In this document: positions 56,387 to 64,000 of the stretch, in pieces
Layout: every line of letters starts with the position of its first letter
Position numbering within the stretch: position 1 is the first letter of the stretch
NCBI GenBank assembly: GCA_035699085.1
Contig: DASSBG010000028.1
Location: 1 to 64,000, forward strand
DNA: 64,000 nt
Source of the DNA: DASSBG01 sp035699085
Lineage (GTDB): Bacteria > Pseudomonadota > Gammaproteobacteria > Xanthomonadales > Rhodanobacteraceae
Reading direction: 5' to 3'
Notes under the pieces: generated by a model
Told to the model about the DNA's origin: nothing
Database searches by the model: none
What the model saw: the letters and a program-made list of their open reading frames with translations, nothing else
Position numbers and translations under genes: made by a program

Positions 56387-57841
56387 ATGGGATCGGCATC
56401 TTGCCAGGACGATCCTGTATCGGCGCCGCCATACGCGCCGCCGAGATGGACCGTATTGGTCGTCGACGACGAACCGGCGGTGCACCAGATCACCCGGCTG
56501 GTTCTTGCCGACGTGCGCTTCGACAAGCGCGCGGTGGAGCTGCTGTCGGCAGATTCCGCCGCCCAGGCGCGTTCGATCCTCGCGCAGCGCGACGATATCG
56601 CGGTGATCCTGCTCGACGTGGTGATGGAGGCGCCGGATGCGGGCCTGCAGCTGGTGCGCCACATCCGCGAAGGCATGCGCAACCGCTTCGTGCGGATCGT
56701 CCTGCGCACCGGACAGCCGGGCGAGGCACCCGAGCGCGAAGTGGTGAGCGCCTACGACATCAACGACTACCGCGAAAAAACCGACCTCACCGCGTCCCGC
56801 TTGGTCACCACGCTGTTTTCGGCGCTGCGCAGCTACCGGGACATGCGCACGATTGACGCGCAGCGGCAAGGCCTGGAGAGGGTGGTCGGCGCCTCCGCGC
56901 GCGTGGTCTCGCGCAACGACCAGGCGGGCTTCGCCGAGGCGGTGCAGGCGCAGCTCAGGTACCTGCTTGGCGCGGACACCGGCATCGCCTGCATCGACCC
57001 GGACCACGCCGAGCCGCCACCCGGCCTGCCGGCGCCGGTGCTGGAGGCAGTCGAGCAGTCGCGGCGCAGCGGTGCCAGCGTCTGGCGCCGCGACTGTTGC
57101 GTCATCCACCTTGCGGCTCCGGCACAGCCGCCGCTGCTGTTCGCCTGCACCGGCCGGCGCTTCCGCGAGCTGGACCACCAGCTGCTGCGCCTGTTCGCCG
57201 GCACTGCCGGCGCCGCCTGGGCCAACCTGCGGTTGTCGGCGGAGATGGCCGATTCGCAGATGGAGCTGGTCTACCTGCTGGCCAGCGTGGCCGAAACCCG
57301 CTCGCAGGAATCGACCAACCACGTGCACCGCGTCGGCCTGCTGGCGGCACTGCTGGCCGACAAGCTGGGCTTCCCTGCCGACTATTGCCAGCGCCTGAAA
57401 CTGGCTGCACCACTGCATGACATCGGCAAGGTGGCGATCCCCGATCCGATCCTCAACAGCCCGGGCACGCACGATGCCGAGCAGGCCCGCGTGATGCACC
57501 GCCACGCCGAGATCGGCGCACGGCTGCTGGCCAGCTCGCAGCGCCCGCTGATGCAGCTCGCCGCCGAGATTGCCATGGCCCACCACGAAAACTGGGACGG
57601 CAGCGGCTACCCCCGCGGCCTGCGCGGCGAAGCCATCCCGGTCGCCGCGCGCATCACCGCGGTGGCCGACGTGTTCGATGCCCTGGGCAGCCGGCGCTGC
57701 TACAAGGAGCCGTGGCCCGAGCGGGAGATCCGCGCCTTCCTGCAGCAACAGGAAGGACGCAAGTTCGACCCGGAAGTGCTGCAGCAGCTGTTCGCGCACT
57801 GGGACGAGGCGCTGGCGGTGCGCGAGCGCCTGCCGGACTGA
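56387..57841 (+). CDS. REC-DUF3369-HD-GYP response regulator
   Basis: 484 residues. The receiver (about 22-150) has VLVVDDEPAVHQ and the phosphoacceptor in VILLDVVMEAP. The middle domain (about 165-300) is DUF3369-like. The HD-GYP domain has LHDIGKVAIPD, HHENWDGSGYPRGLRGEAIP and ARITAVADVFDAL, with all signature residues, so c-di-GMP hydrolysis is likely. The neighbouring sensor kinase, converging from the other side with 7 bases between stops, has no receiver of its own and may be the partner. Confidence 0.92.
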   Translation: MGSASCQDDPVSAPPYAPPRWTVLVVDDEPAVHQITRLVLADVRFDKRAVELLSADSAAQARSILAQRDDIAVILLDVVMEAPDAGLQLVRHIREGMRNRFVRIVLRTGQPGEAPEREVVSAYDINDYREKTDLTASRLVTTLFSALRSYRDMRTIDAQRQGLERVVGASARVVSRNDQAGFAEAVQAQLRYLLGADTGIACIDPDHAEPPPGLPAPVLEAVEQSRRSGASVWRRDCCVIHLAAPAQPPLLFACTGRRFRELDHQLLRLFAGTAGAAWANLRLSAEMADSQMELVYLLASVAETRSQESTNHVHRVGLLAALLADKLGFPADYCQRLKLAAPLHDIGKVAIPDPILNSPGTHDAEQARVMHRHAEIGARLLASSQRPLMQLAAEIAMAHHENWDGSGYPRGLRGEAIPVAARITAVADVFDALGSRRCYKEPWPEREIRAFLQQQEGRKFDPEVLQQLFAHWDEALAVRERLPD

Positions 57842-57848
57842 CGCCTCG

Positions 57849-60800
57849 TCACGCCGTGCCCATGCGTTCCGCCACCGGCAGGTCGCAGAGCGTCAGCCGG
57901 AAATGCACGCCCTTGTCCGGCGCGGTATCCACGCTGATGCTGCCCTTGAATACCTGGGTCACCAGGTTGTAGACAATGTGCATGCCGAGGCCGGATCCAC
58001 CCTGGCCGCGCCGCGTGGTGAAAAACGGCTCGAACACATGCGCCGCCACCTGCGGGGCCATGCCGGCACCGTTGTCGCGGTAGTCGAGCGCCACCCCGTC
58101 GTCCGCACGCGCGACCGCGATGCCGATGGTGCCGCCGCGCCGTCCCTCAAAACCATGGACCAGCGAGTTCATGACAAGATTGCTGATCACCTGGAACAAC
58201 GCGCCCGGTGATGTGCCCATGGTCAGGCCAGGCTGGCAATCAAGGTCGATGCGATGCCCGCCCTGGCGCAGGCTCGGCCCCAGGGTGGTGATGATGTCGG
58301 CAACGCATGCGCCGACATCCACCACCTGCACGTCGTCGCTGCCCTGCCCCACCGCCACCTGCTTGAAGCTGCGCAGCAGGGTATCGGCGCGGCCGAGGTT
58401 GCGCAGGATCAGCTCCGCGCTCTCCTGGGCGCGGGCGGCAAATTCGTGCAGCCGCTGCTGCGGCAGCGTACCTTTCTTGAGTGCCGCGACCAGCCGGGCG
58501 GTCTCGTCGCGCAAGTACGAGGCGGCGGTCACGCCGACCCCAAGTGGCGTGTTGATTTCGTGCGCGACGCCGGCCACCAGCGCCCCGAGCGCTGCCAGCT
58601 TTTCCGCCTCCAGCAGCTGCTGCTGCGTGCGCGTGAGGCGGTCGAGCGTGGCCCGCAGTTCGTCGTTGGCGTTGCCGAGCGCGGCGGTGCGCTCCTCGAC
58701 GCGCTGCTCCAGGTGCTCGTTCAAGGCGCGCAACGACGCCTCCGCGTGCTTCAGCGCGTCGATGTCGGAACTGGTGCCGCTGAGTCGCAGGGCGCGCCCC
58801 TGGGCGGAACGCTCCACCACCCGCCCGCGCGACAGCAGCCAGACCCACCGATGGTCGCGGTCGAGCGTGCGGTAGCTGGCCTCGAACACCGGGGTCTTTC
58901 TCCGCAGGTGCTGCTGCAGCGCCTCCTCAAGCGCCGCCAGGTCGTCCGGGTGCACGAACGGCATGTAGCCACGCAGGCTTTGCTCGCTGGCTTCCTCACC
59001 GGCGACGATGTGCGGCAGCGTGTTTTCCCGGTACATGCTGCCGTCACGCAAATCCACGTCCCACAGTTCGCTGCCGCTGCCCCAAAGCGCCAGTTTGAGC
59101 CGTTCCTCGCTGCGCCGCACCGCCTCCTGCGCGGCCCGCCGTTCGGCCAGGTTCGACCGCACCCGCCAGCCCACCAGGATGACCACCAGCACCAGCGCCA
59201 GCGCGTAGCCGAGCCAGGCCAGCGGCGAGGCCCAGGGCGCCGGTTGCAACACGAATGGCAGGCTGGCATCGGCTTCGCTCCAGGGCGCGCCATCGTGCCG
59301 TGCCCTTACACGCAACCGGTAGTGGCCCGGCGGCAGGTTGGTGTAGGCGGCGCTGCGCCGGCGTGCGCTGGCCGCGACCCAGTCGCGGTCGTAGCCTTGC
59401 AACCGGTAGGCGTACTGGGTGGTCTCCGGCGAGGAGTACTCCAGCGAGGCGAACTCGAAGCCGACGTCGGCCTGCGCGTGCGACAGCACCAGCGTCTGGC
59501 CGACCCAGGCGGCGCCCTCGGGCAGGTCCGCGCCGATGCCGTAGGGAACGCCATGCAGGATCAGCGCCGTCACCACCGGGTGCGCAGCGGGCGCGGGACC
59601 CGGCTTCCCCGGCTTGAGGACGGTGATGCCGCCCGGACTGCCAAAGGCCAGCCGGCCATCGGCGAGCCGCGTGGCCGAATTGATCCAGTAGCCGCGAATC
59701 GCGGTGCCATCGTGGGCGCCGAAGTTGCGAATCGCCAGCGTCTGCGGGTCGATGCGGCTGATGCCGGCGACGGTGCTGACCCAGAGCGCTCCGTCGCCGG
59801 ACTCGAGGATCGCGCCGATGGCGTCGGCAGCGAGCCCGCTGCGGTCGTCGATGCGCTCGAAGCGCCGCCGCGGGTCCGCCTCAGGCAAGCGGTTGAGCGA
59901 GGCGCCCTGGGTGCCGACCCAGAGGTCGCCGCCGCGGTCCTGGTGGAGCGTGGAGATGGAGTTCGAGGAGAGGCCGGTCGCGTCGCCGGCCACGATGTGC
60001 TGGAACCGCCCGCTGCCTTCGGCACGGCGGTAGAGCCCGGCGCTGCGGGTGGCCACCCAGATCGCGCCGTCGCGGGTCTGCATCACCTGCGCGATGTCGA
60101 GCGCCTCGATCGGCTGCGTGCGGCTGTCCGGCCGGTGGTGGCGGAAACGCGTGCAGCTGGCGCAGCGCTCGTCGAGGCCGGCATCCTTGGTGGCGACCCA
60201 GAGCGTGCCGGCGCGATCGAGGTAGACGTAGCGCACTGCGTTGGATGCGAGCGAATCCGGATCCTCCGGATCGTGCCGCCAATGGTCGAAGCCGCTGCCG
60301 TCGGCGCGCAGGCGGTCGAGGCCGCCGCCGATGGTCGCAACCCAGAGGCTGCCGTCGCGCGTGCGGGTCACGTACTGCACAAAATCGGCCGACAGACTGG
60401 ACGGGTCCTCCGGGTCGTGGCGATAGCGCCGCAGCACCCCGCGCTCAAGGTCCAGGTGCACCAGGCCGCCACGTTCGCCGGTGCCCACCCAGAGCGTGCC
60501 GTCGGCGTCGCCGAATATCCCCATGGCGGTCGAAGTCGGCAGCGTCCGCGGGTCATCGGGAACGCTGAAGACGTGCGTGAAGCGCTCGGTGCGCGGGTTG
60601 TGCACGCTCAGCCCGTTGGTCCACGAACCGACCAGCAGCAGGCCGTCCCGATCGCTGGTGACACACCACAGCCGGTTCGCCGCGACGCTTTGCGGGTCAG
60701 CGGAGCGGTGCGCGAAGTGGGCGAAGCTGGCGCTGCCGGGATCGAGCCGCGCCAGTCCGCGCGTGTTGCCGGCGATCCAGAGGCTGCCGCGCGCGTCAAC

Positions 60801-61643
60801 GTGGAGGCCGCGAATCTGGTCGTCGGGAAGGCTGCCGGATCGCGAGGGGGCGTGGCGGTAGTGCTGGCGCAACGAACCGTCGGCGGCGAATCGGTACAAG
60901 CCGTCGTCCGCGGTGCCGACCCACAGCTCGCCCGCGGGGCCCGCTGCCAGCGCATACACATCGAGTGCTTGCGCCGGCGGCGCAGCGCCAGGCGCAATGG
61001 TCTGCCCCTTGCCGTCAACCCGCCACAGCCCTTGCGCGGTTCCGACCAGCATGCCGCCGCCGTCCAGCGGAAGCAGGGCCCGGATGTGCGCCAGCGCGTC
61101 GCGCTGGCCGAGCGGCGCGTCGTGGACGGCGAGCGTGCCCGGTTCGATCCATTGCAGGCGCCCGCCGAGGGTGGCGATCCACAAGCGGCCGCGCCGGTCG
61201 AGGGCCAGCGCCTGCACGCCGTTGGCGGCCAGGCCCTGCGCCATGCCGATCCGCCGGAAGGCGTCATGGCCGGCGTCGTAATAATCCAGACCTCCAGCCT
61301 GGGTTCCGACCCAGACATCGCCATGGGCCGCGGCGACCAGCGCGGTGACGTGGTTGTTGGAGAGCGAATCATCGCCATTGCGCACCCGGCGGTAGACCTT
61401 GAAGTCGTAGCCGTCGAAGCGCACCAGCCCGTCCTGTGTACCCAGCCAGAGGTAGCCGGTCGTGTCCTGCGCCACGGCGAGCACGCTGGCCTGCGGGAGC
61501 CCCTGGGCGACGCTGTAGTTGCGGAACCGGACATTCTCGATGCCGGGGACCGGGCCGGCGTGAGCCAGCGCGACCAGTACCAGCAAAAGGCAGACCAGCG
61601 GCCACCGCCGCCGGTGCCTCACCCCCTGAAGGTACGCCGCCAT
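57849..61643 (-). CDS. Beta-propeller (Reg_prop/Y_Y_Y) sensor histidine kinase with PAS
   Basis: 1264 residues. An N-terminal signal or anchor (PLVCLLLVLVALAHAG) is followed by a two-component-propeller region of about 650 residues with many G-x-LWVGT or GDLWVGTQ repeats, then a Y_Y_Y domain (about 700-790: YAYRLQGYDRDWV, YTNLPPGHYRLRVRA). Next come one membrane helix (about 800), a PAS domain (about 840-950), a coiled coil, HisKA with AHEINTPLG (His about 1028) and HATPase (DNGAGMAP, GSGLGMHIVYNL). It resembles hybrid HTCS sensors of glycan or small-molecule signals but lacks receiver and AraC domains. Confidence 0.92.
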   Translation of the reverse strand: MAAYLQGVRHRRRWPLVCLLLVLVALAHAGPVPGIENVRFRNYSVAQGLPQASVLAVAQDTTGYLWLGTQDGLVRFDGYDFKVYRRVRNGDDSLSNNHVTALVAAAHGDVWVGTQAGGLDYYDAGHDAFRRIGMAQGLAANGVQALALDRRGRLWIATLGGRLQWIEPGTLAVHDAPLGQRDALAHIRALLPLDGGGMLVGTAQGLWRVDGKGQTIAPGAAPPAQALDVYALAAGPAGELWVGTADDGLYRFAADGSLRQHYRHAPSRSGSLPDDQIRGLHVDARGSLWIAGNTRGLARLDPGSASFAHFAHRSADPQSVAANRLWCVTSDRDGLLLVGSWTNGLSVHNPRTERFTHVFSVPDDPRTLPTSTAMGIFGDADGTLWVGTGERGGLVHLDLERGVLRRYRHDPEDPSSLSADFVQYVTRTRDGSLWVATIGGGLDRLRADGSGFDHWRHDPEDPDSLASNAVRYVYLDRAGTLWVATKDAGLDERCASCTRFRHHRPDSRTQPIEALDIAQVMQTRDGAIWVATRSAGLYRRAEGSGRFQHIVAGDATGLSSNSISTLHQDRGGDLWVGTQGASLNRLPEADPRRRFERIDDRSGLAADAIGAILESGDGALWVSTVAGISRIDPQTLAIRNFGAHDGTAIRGYWINSATRLADGRLAFGSPGGITVLKPGKPGPAPAAHPVVTALILHGVPYGIGADLPEGAAWVGQTLVLSHAQADVGFEFASLEYSSPETTQYAYRLQGYDRDWVAASARRRSAAYTNLPPGHYRLRVRARHDGAPWSEADASLPFVLQPAPWASPLAWLGYALALVLVVILVGWRVRSNLAERRAAQEAVRRSEERLKLALWGSGSELWDVDLRDGSMYRENTLPHIVAGEEASEQSLRGYMPFVHPDDLAALEEALQQHLRRKTPVFEASYRTLDRDHRWVWLLSRGRVVERSAQGRALRLSGTSSDIDALKHAEASLRALNEHLEQRVEERTAALGNANDELRATLDRLTRTQQQLLEAEKLAALGALVAGVAHEINTPLGVGVTAASYLRDETARLVAALKKGTLPQQRLHEFAARAQESAELILRNLGRADTLLRSFKQVAVGQGSDDVQVVDVGACVADIITTLGPSLRQGGHRIDLDCQPGLTMGTSPGALFQVISNLVMNSLVHGFEGRRGGTIGIAVARADDGVALDYRDNGAGMAPQVAAHVFEPFFTTRRGQGGSGLGMHIVYNLVTQVFKGSISVDTAPDKGVHFRLTLCDLPVAERMGTA

Positions 61644-61726
61644 GGCCGGAGGCTAGCGCCGCGGCGGCGGCCGCACAAGCATTCGCCGTGTCGAGGCGGC
61701 CCCGGGCGGTGCGGCGGTGGCCGCTG

Positions 61727-62782
61727 CTACCAGGCGCGAGCGTACTGGCGCGGCACCTCCACCTCGCCGTCCAGCGCGATGGCCGCGGTGCGGGCGAAGT
61801 AGGGATCGCGCAGCATCTCGCGCGCCAGTTCGATCACGTCGGCCTCGCCACGCTGCAGGATGGCCTCGGCCTGCTCGGGCGCCGTGATCAGGCCGACCGT
61901 GGCGGTGGCGATCCCGGCCTCGCGCCGGATGCGCGCGGCACAGGGCACCTGGTAGCCGGGGCCCAGCGGGATCTGCGGGTGCGGGATCGTGCCGCCGGAC
62001 GAGCAGTCGACCAGATCCACGCCATCTTCGCGCAGCCAGCGTGCCAGCTGCACGCATTCGTCGATGTCCCAGCCGCCGTCGGCCCAGTCGGTGCCCGACA
62101 GCCGCACCCACAGCGGCGCCGGCGCCGGCCAGTTGTCTCGCAGCGCCACGATCACTTCGCGCAGCAGGCGCGCCCGGTTGGCCAATGAACCGCCATAACC
62201 GTCGCTGCGGGCATTGGAGAGCGGCGACAGGAACTGGTGCAGCAGGTAGCCATGCGCCGCATGCACCTCGAGCACCTCGAAGCCGGCCTCGCGCGCGCGG
62301 CCCGCCGCAGCGCGAAAGTCATCGACCACCTTGGCGATGCCCACCGCGTCCAGCGCCGCCGGCATCGGATAGTCGTCATCGAAGCGCAGCGCGCTCGGCG
62401 CCACCGGCGTCCAGCCGCCCTCCTCGGGCGCTACCGCCTTGCCACCGAACCAGGGGGCACTGGTACTGCCCTTGCGCCCGGCGTGCGCCAGTTGCATGCC
62501 GGCCGCCGCGCCTTGTGACCGGATGAAGGCGGCGACCCGCGCCCACGCCGCGGCTTGTCCGTCGTTCCAGATGCCGGCATCCTGTGGCGAAATGCGGCCT
62601 TCCGGCGAGACCGCCGTGGCTTCCGTGAACACCAGCCCGGCACCGCCGACCGCGCGGCTGCCCAGGTGCACCAGGTGCCAGTCACCCGGGGCGCCGTCGG
62701 GCGAGGAGTACTGGCACATTGGCGACACCACGATTCGGTTGCGCAACGCCAGCGTGCCCAGCGTGATCGGTTGCAGCAGCAT
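61727..62782 (-). CDS. NADH:flavin oxidoreductase, Old Yellow Enzyme (YqjM-like)
   Basis: 351 residues of a TIM-barrel FMN enzyme. The N-terminus LRNRIVVSPMCQYSS carries the Cys and Tyr typical of the YqjM/XenA subclass; EVHAAHGYLLHQFLSP carries the substrate-binding HxxH pair; and ARSDGYGGSLANRARLL is the OYE signature. It reduces activated C=C bonds of electrophilic compounds. The ATG at 62782 follows the small upstream gene by one base, so the two are probably co-translated. Confidence 0.93.
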   Translation of the reverse strand: MLLQPITLGTLALRNRIVVSPMCQYSSPDGAPGDWHLVHLGSRAVGGAGLVFTEATAVSPEGRISPQDAGIWNDGQAAAWARVAAFIRSQGAAAGMQLAHAGRKGSTSAPWFGGKAVAPEEGGWTPVAPSALRFDDDYPMPAALDAVGIAKVVDDFRAAAGRAREAGFEVLEVHAAHGYLLHQFLSPLSNARSDGYGGSLANRARLLREVIVALRDNWPAPAPLWVRLSGTDWADGGWDIDECVQLARWLREDGVDLVDCSSGGTIPHPQIPLGPGYQVPCAARIRREAGIATATVGLITAPEQAEAILQRGEADVIELAREMLRDPYFARTAAIALDGEVEVPRQYARAW

Positions 62783-62783
62783 G

Positions 62784-63011
62784 TCATGCACTCCCTTGCG
62801 TCTTGTCGATGCTCGATGCCGGCTCGGCCTCCGCGGCGTGCCGCGCCTGCCACGCCGCCAGCGCCGCCTTGTAGCGCTCCAGCTTCTGCTCGTAAATGTC
62901 GTAGACGCAGCGTACGCAGCCTTCGCCGCAGCACTCCTCGGCATCCGGCTCGACCGGCGCCCGCGGCCGCGGGTCGGCCTGCTGGGCGGTGGCTTTCATC
63001 CGGCTGTCCAT
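62784..63011 (-). CDS. Oxidoreductase-like domain small protein
   Basis: 75 residues. The cysteine-rich core EECCGEGCVRCVYDIYEQKLERY is the oxidoreductase-like (PF09791) domain, known from short bacterial proteins next to oxidoreductases; the cysteines may bind metal or iron-sulfur. The ATG at 63011 is chosen; MKATAQ four codons later is possible. Its stop lies one base before the start of the Old Yellow Enzyme gene. Confidence 0.75.
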   Translation of the reverse strand: MDSRMKATAQQADPRPRAPVEPDAEECCGEGCVRCVYDIYEQKLERYKAALAAWQARHAAEAEPASSIDKTQGSA

Positions 63012-63093
63012 TGCCTCACTATGGGCGCGACCCGGCCGGTTCCCAAGGACTGGCCGCGCCGCCATTCAATCACGACTTCCAGGGACCCCGCCC

Positions 63094-63525
63094 ATGCGCA
63101 CCACCCTCATCGCCATTGCCGTGCTGGCCCTTGCCGCCTGCAGCGGCTCGCCGCCGCCGACCGCCACCGGCCAGGTCGAGCAGCTCAAGATCATCGACCA
63201 GAAGATCGGCACCGGGCAGGAGGCGAAGCCGGGCATGAAGGTGACCGTCGACTACACCGGCTGGCTCTACGACGCGAACGCGCCCGACAAGCACGGCACG
63301 AAGTTCGACAGCTCCAGCGACCACGGCCAACACTTCACCTTCACCCTGGGCGCCGGCCAGGTGATCGCCGGTTGGGACAAGGGCGTGGCCGGCATGCGCG
63401 TGGGCGGCAAGCGCGAATTGCTGGTGCCGCCGGAGATGGGTTACGGCCGCCGCGGTGCCGGCCACGTCATCCCGCCGAACGCCTCGCTGGTCTTCGAGGT
63501 GACCTTGCTCAACATCGCGCCGTGA
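63094..63525 (+). CDS. FKBP-type peptidyl-prolyl isomerase, lipoprotein
   Basis: 143 residues. The signal peptide ends in LALAAC, a lipobox, so the enzyme is likely membrane-tethered in the periplasm. The FKBP domain shows VTVDYTGWLYD, FDSSSDHGQHFTF, GQVIAGWDKGVAGMRVGGKREL and PPEMGYGRRGAGHVIPPNASLVFEVTLL (landmarks). It helps fold exported proteins. The start is the ATG at 63094; the frame extending further upstream is not coding-like. Confidence 0.93.
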   Translation: MRTTLIAIAVLALAACSGSPPPTATGQVEQLKIIDQKIGTGQEAKPGMKVTVDYTGWLYDANAPDKHGTKFDSSSDHGQHFTFTLGAGQVIAGWDKGVAGMRVGGKRELLVPPEMGYGRRGAGHVIPPNASLVFEVTLLNIAP

Positions 63526-63553
63526 CCGAATCCGCCGGCACTACGCTGCCGGG

Positions 63554-64000
63554 TCAGAAGGCGCAGGCGCGGGTGACGGCGGTGTCACCGCCGTAGACAA
63601 GCTGCGTGTCGGTGGCAGCGCGGACCGGGTATCCGGCCGTCGCCGGCAGTCCCCGTGACCGGTCGGCCAGGCGGCACTCCACGGGGCCAGGGACGGTCAG
63701 CGTCAATTCCAGCTCGACACCACCCGCAGGCGCGCCGATGTAGGCAAGCCGCCATGGGCGGCCGGCCCCCGCGCCGCCGCCGAGCGCGACGCGGACACCG
63801 TTCCAGGCCAGCGAGCGCAAGCCGGCCGTCGGCGGCAGCCGCAGCAACAGTATCGGCGCGCCGCGCGGTGAGGCCAGATGGAGCCTCACTTTTCGCACGC
63901 CCTCGCTGCGCGCATCGTCAACCACGCGCATAGCCGGCGGCAGCAGCGGCAGCGCCGGCGCCGCGTGCATCAGCACGCTGGCGTCGTCGCGCAGGTTGAA
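63554..64000 (-). CDS. C-terminal part of an M28-peptidase-like membrane protein (cut by window edge)
   Basis: About 148 residues, open to the right edge. It contains no peptidase site itself. The beta-rich sequence (VRKVRLHLASPRGAPILLLRL, WRLAYIGAPAGGVELELTL, CRLADRSRGLP) resembles the C-terminal soluble domain I recall at the end of membrane-bound M28 aminopeptidases. Identification rests on recall of this tail and needs the upstream part. It converges with the FKBP gene. Confidence 0.5.
   Translation of the reverse strand, partial: FNLRDDASVLMHAAPALPLLPPAMRVVDDARSEGVRKVRLHLASPRGAPILLLRLPPTAGLRSLAWNGVRVALGGGAGAGRPWRLAYIGAPAGGVELELTLTVPGPVECRLADRSRGLPATAGYPVRAATDTQLVYGGDTAVTRACAF

Noticed and set aside
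58254..61802. 1182-codon plus-strand frame antisense to the propeller sensor kinase
   Set aside because: Mirrors the repeats of the propeller region. No motif, and it would conflict with a complete kinase gene.

Overview
The window is a 64 kb piece of a GC-rich Gammaproteobacterial chromosome, most likely from the order Xanthomonadales (Lysobacteraceae or Rhodanobacteraceae). This is inferred from gene content and order (lexA2-imuA-imuB-dnaE2, serC-aroA, infA-clpA-clpS, mnmA-hflD, fabA-fabB), from a short IFADGFE peptide that I associate from memory with Xanthomonadales secreted proteins, and from intergenic GGGATTCGGGA-type and palindromic repeats. No rRNA, tRNA, CRISPR array or intact insertion sequence was recognised. 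Most long open frames antisense to real genes are artefacts of high GC and were left out.

Region 1 (1-3.2 kb) is the accessory part. It holds the 3' end of an Rhs/YD-repeat polymorphic toxin whose variable tip carries an HExxH motif, a putative lipoprotein that may be its immunity protein, an orphan second toxin-tip fragment without an Rhs core, its own small candidate immunity gene with a strong ribosome binding site, and then a recombination scar. In the scar, a 34-bp near-copy of the lipoprotein gene's 3' end abuts, base to base, a truncated GGDEF gene end on the other strand. The stretch is visibly richer in A+T than its surroundings.

Region 2 (3.2-25.8 kb) is mostly core genome: an acyltransferase, the SOS mutagenesis cassette lexA2-imuA-imuB-dnaE2 under a GTAC-N4-GTAC operator, serC-aroA, an FHA membrane protein, infA, clpA, clpS, mnmA-hflD, acnA, a DMT permease, fabA-fabB and an O-methyltransferase. 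Region 3 (25.8-31.2 kb) carries a MITE-like palindromic element, a pirin, a membrane protein, a GGDEF protein, an MFS transporter and a PIG-L-family protein that has lost the family's metal-binding residues.

Region 4 (31.5-51.3 kb) looks like a desiccation/osmotic stress island. A DUF4142 lipoprotein and a double PRC-barrel protein face a seven-gene minus-strand operon, glgE - treS/mak - glgB - glgX - treZ - malQ - treY, in which every junction overlaps by 1 to 4 bases; a PfpI/DJ-1 gene lies upstream. The enzymes form a closed cycle: TreS, maltokinase, GlgE and GlgB turn trehalose into branched alpha-glucan, and GlgX, TreY and TreZ turn glucan back into trehalose, with MalQ rearranging short oligomers.

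Region 5 (51.7-64 kb) is rich in signalling: an HWE histidine kinase with a stand-alone receiver protein, a REC-HD-GYP protein and, converging on it, a large beta-propeller sensor kinase. Also present are a TerB-like protein, a c-type cytochrome, a GFA-family protein, an Old Yellow Enzyme, an oxidoreductase-like small protein, a lipoprotein FKBP, and at the right edge a partial gene resembling the C-terminus of M28 membrane peptidases.
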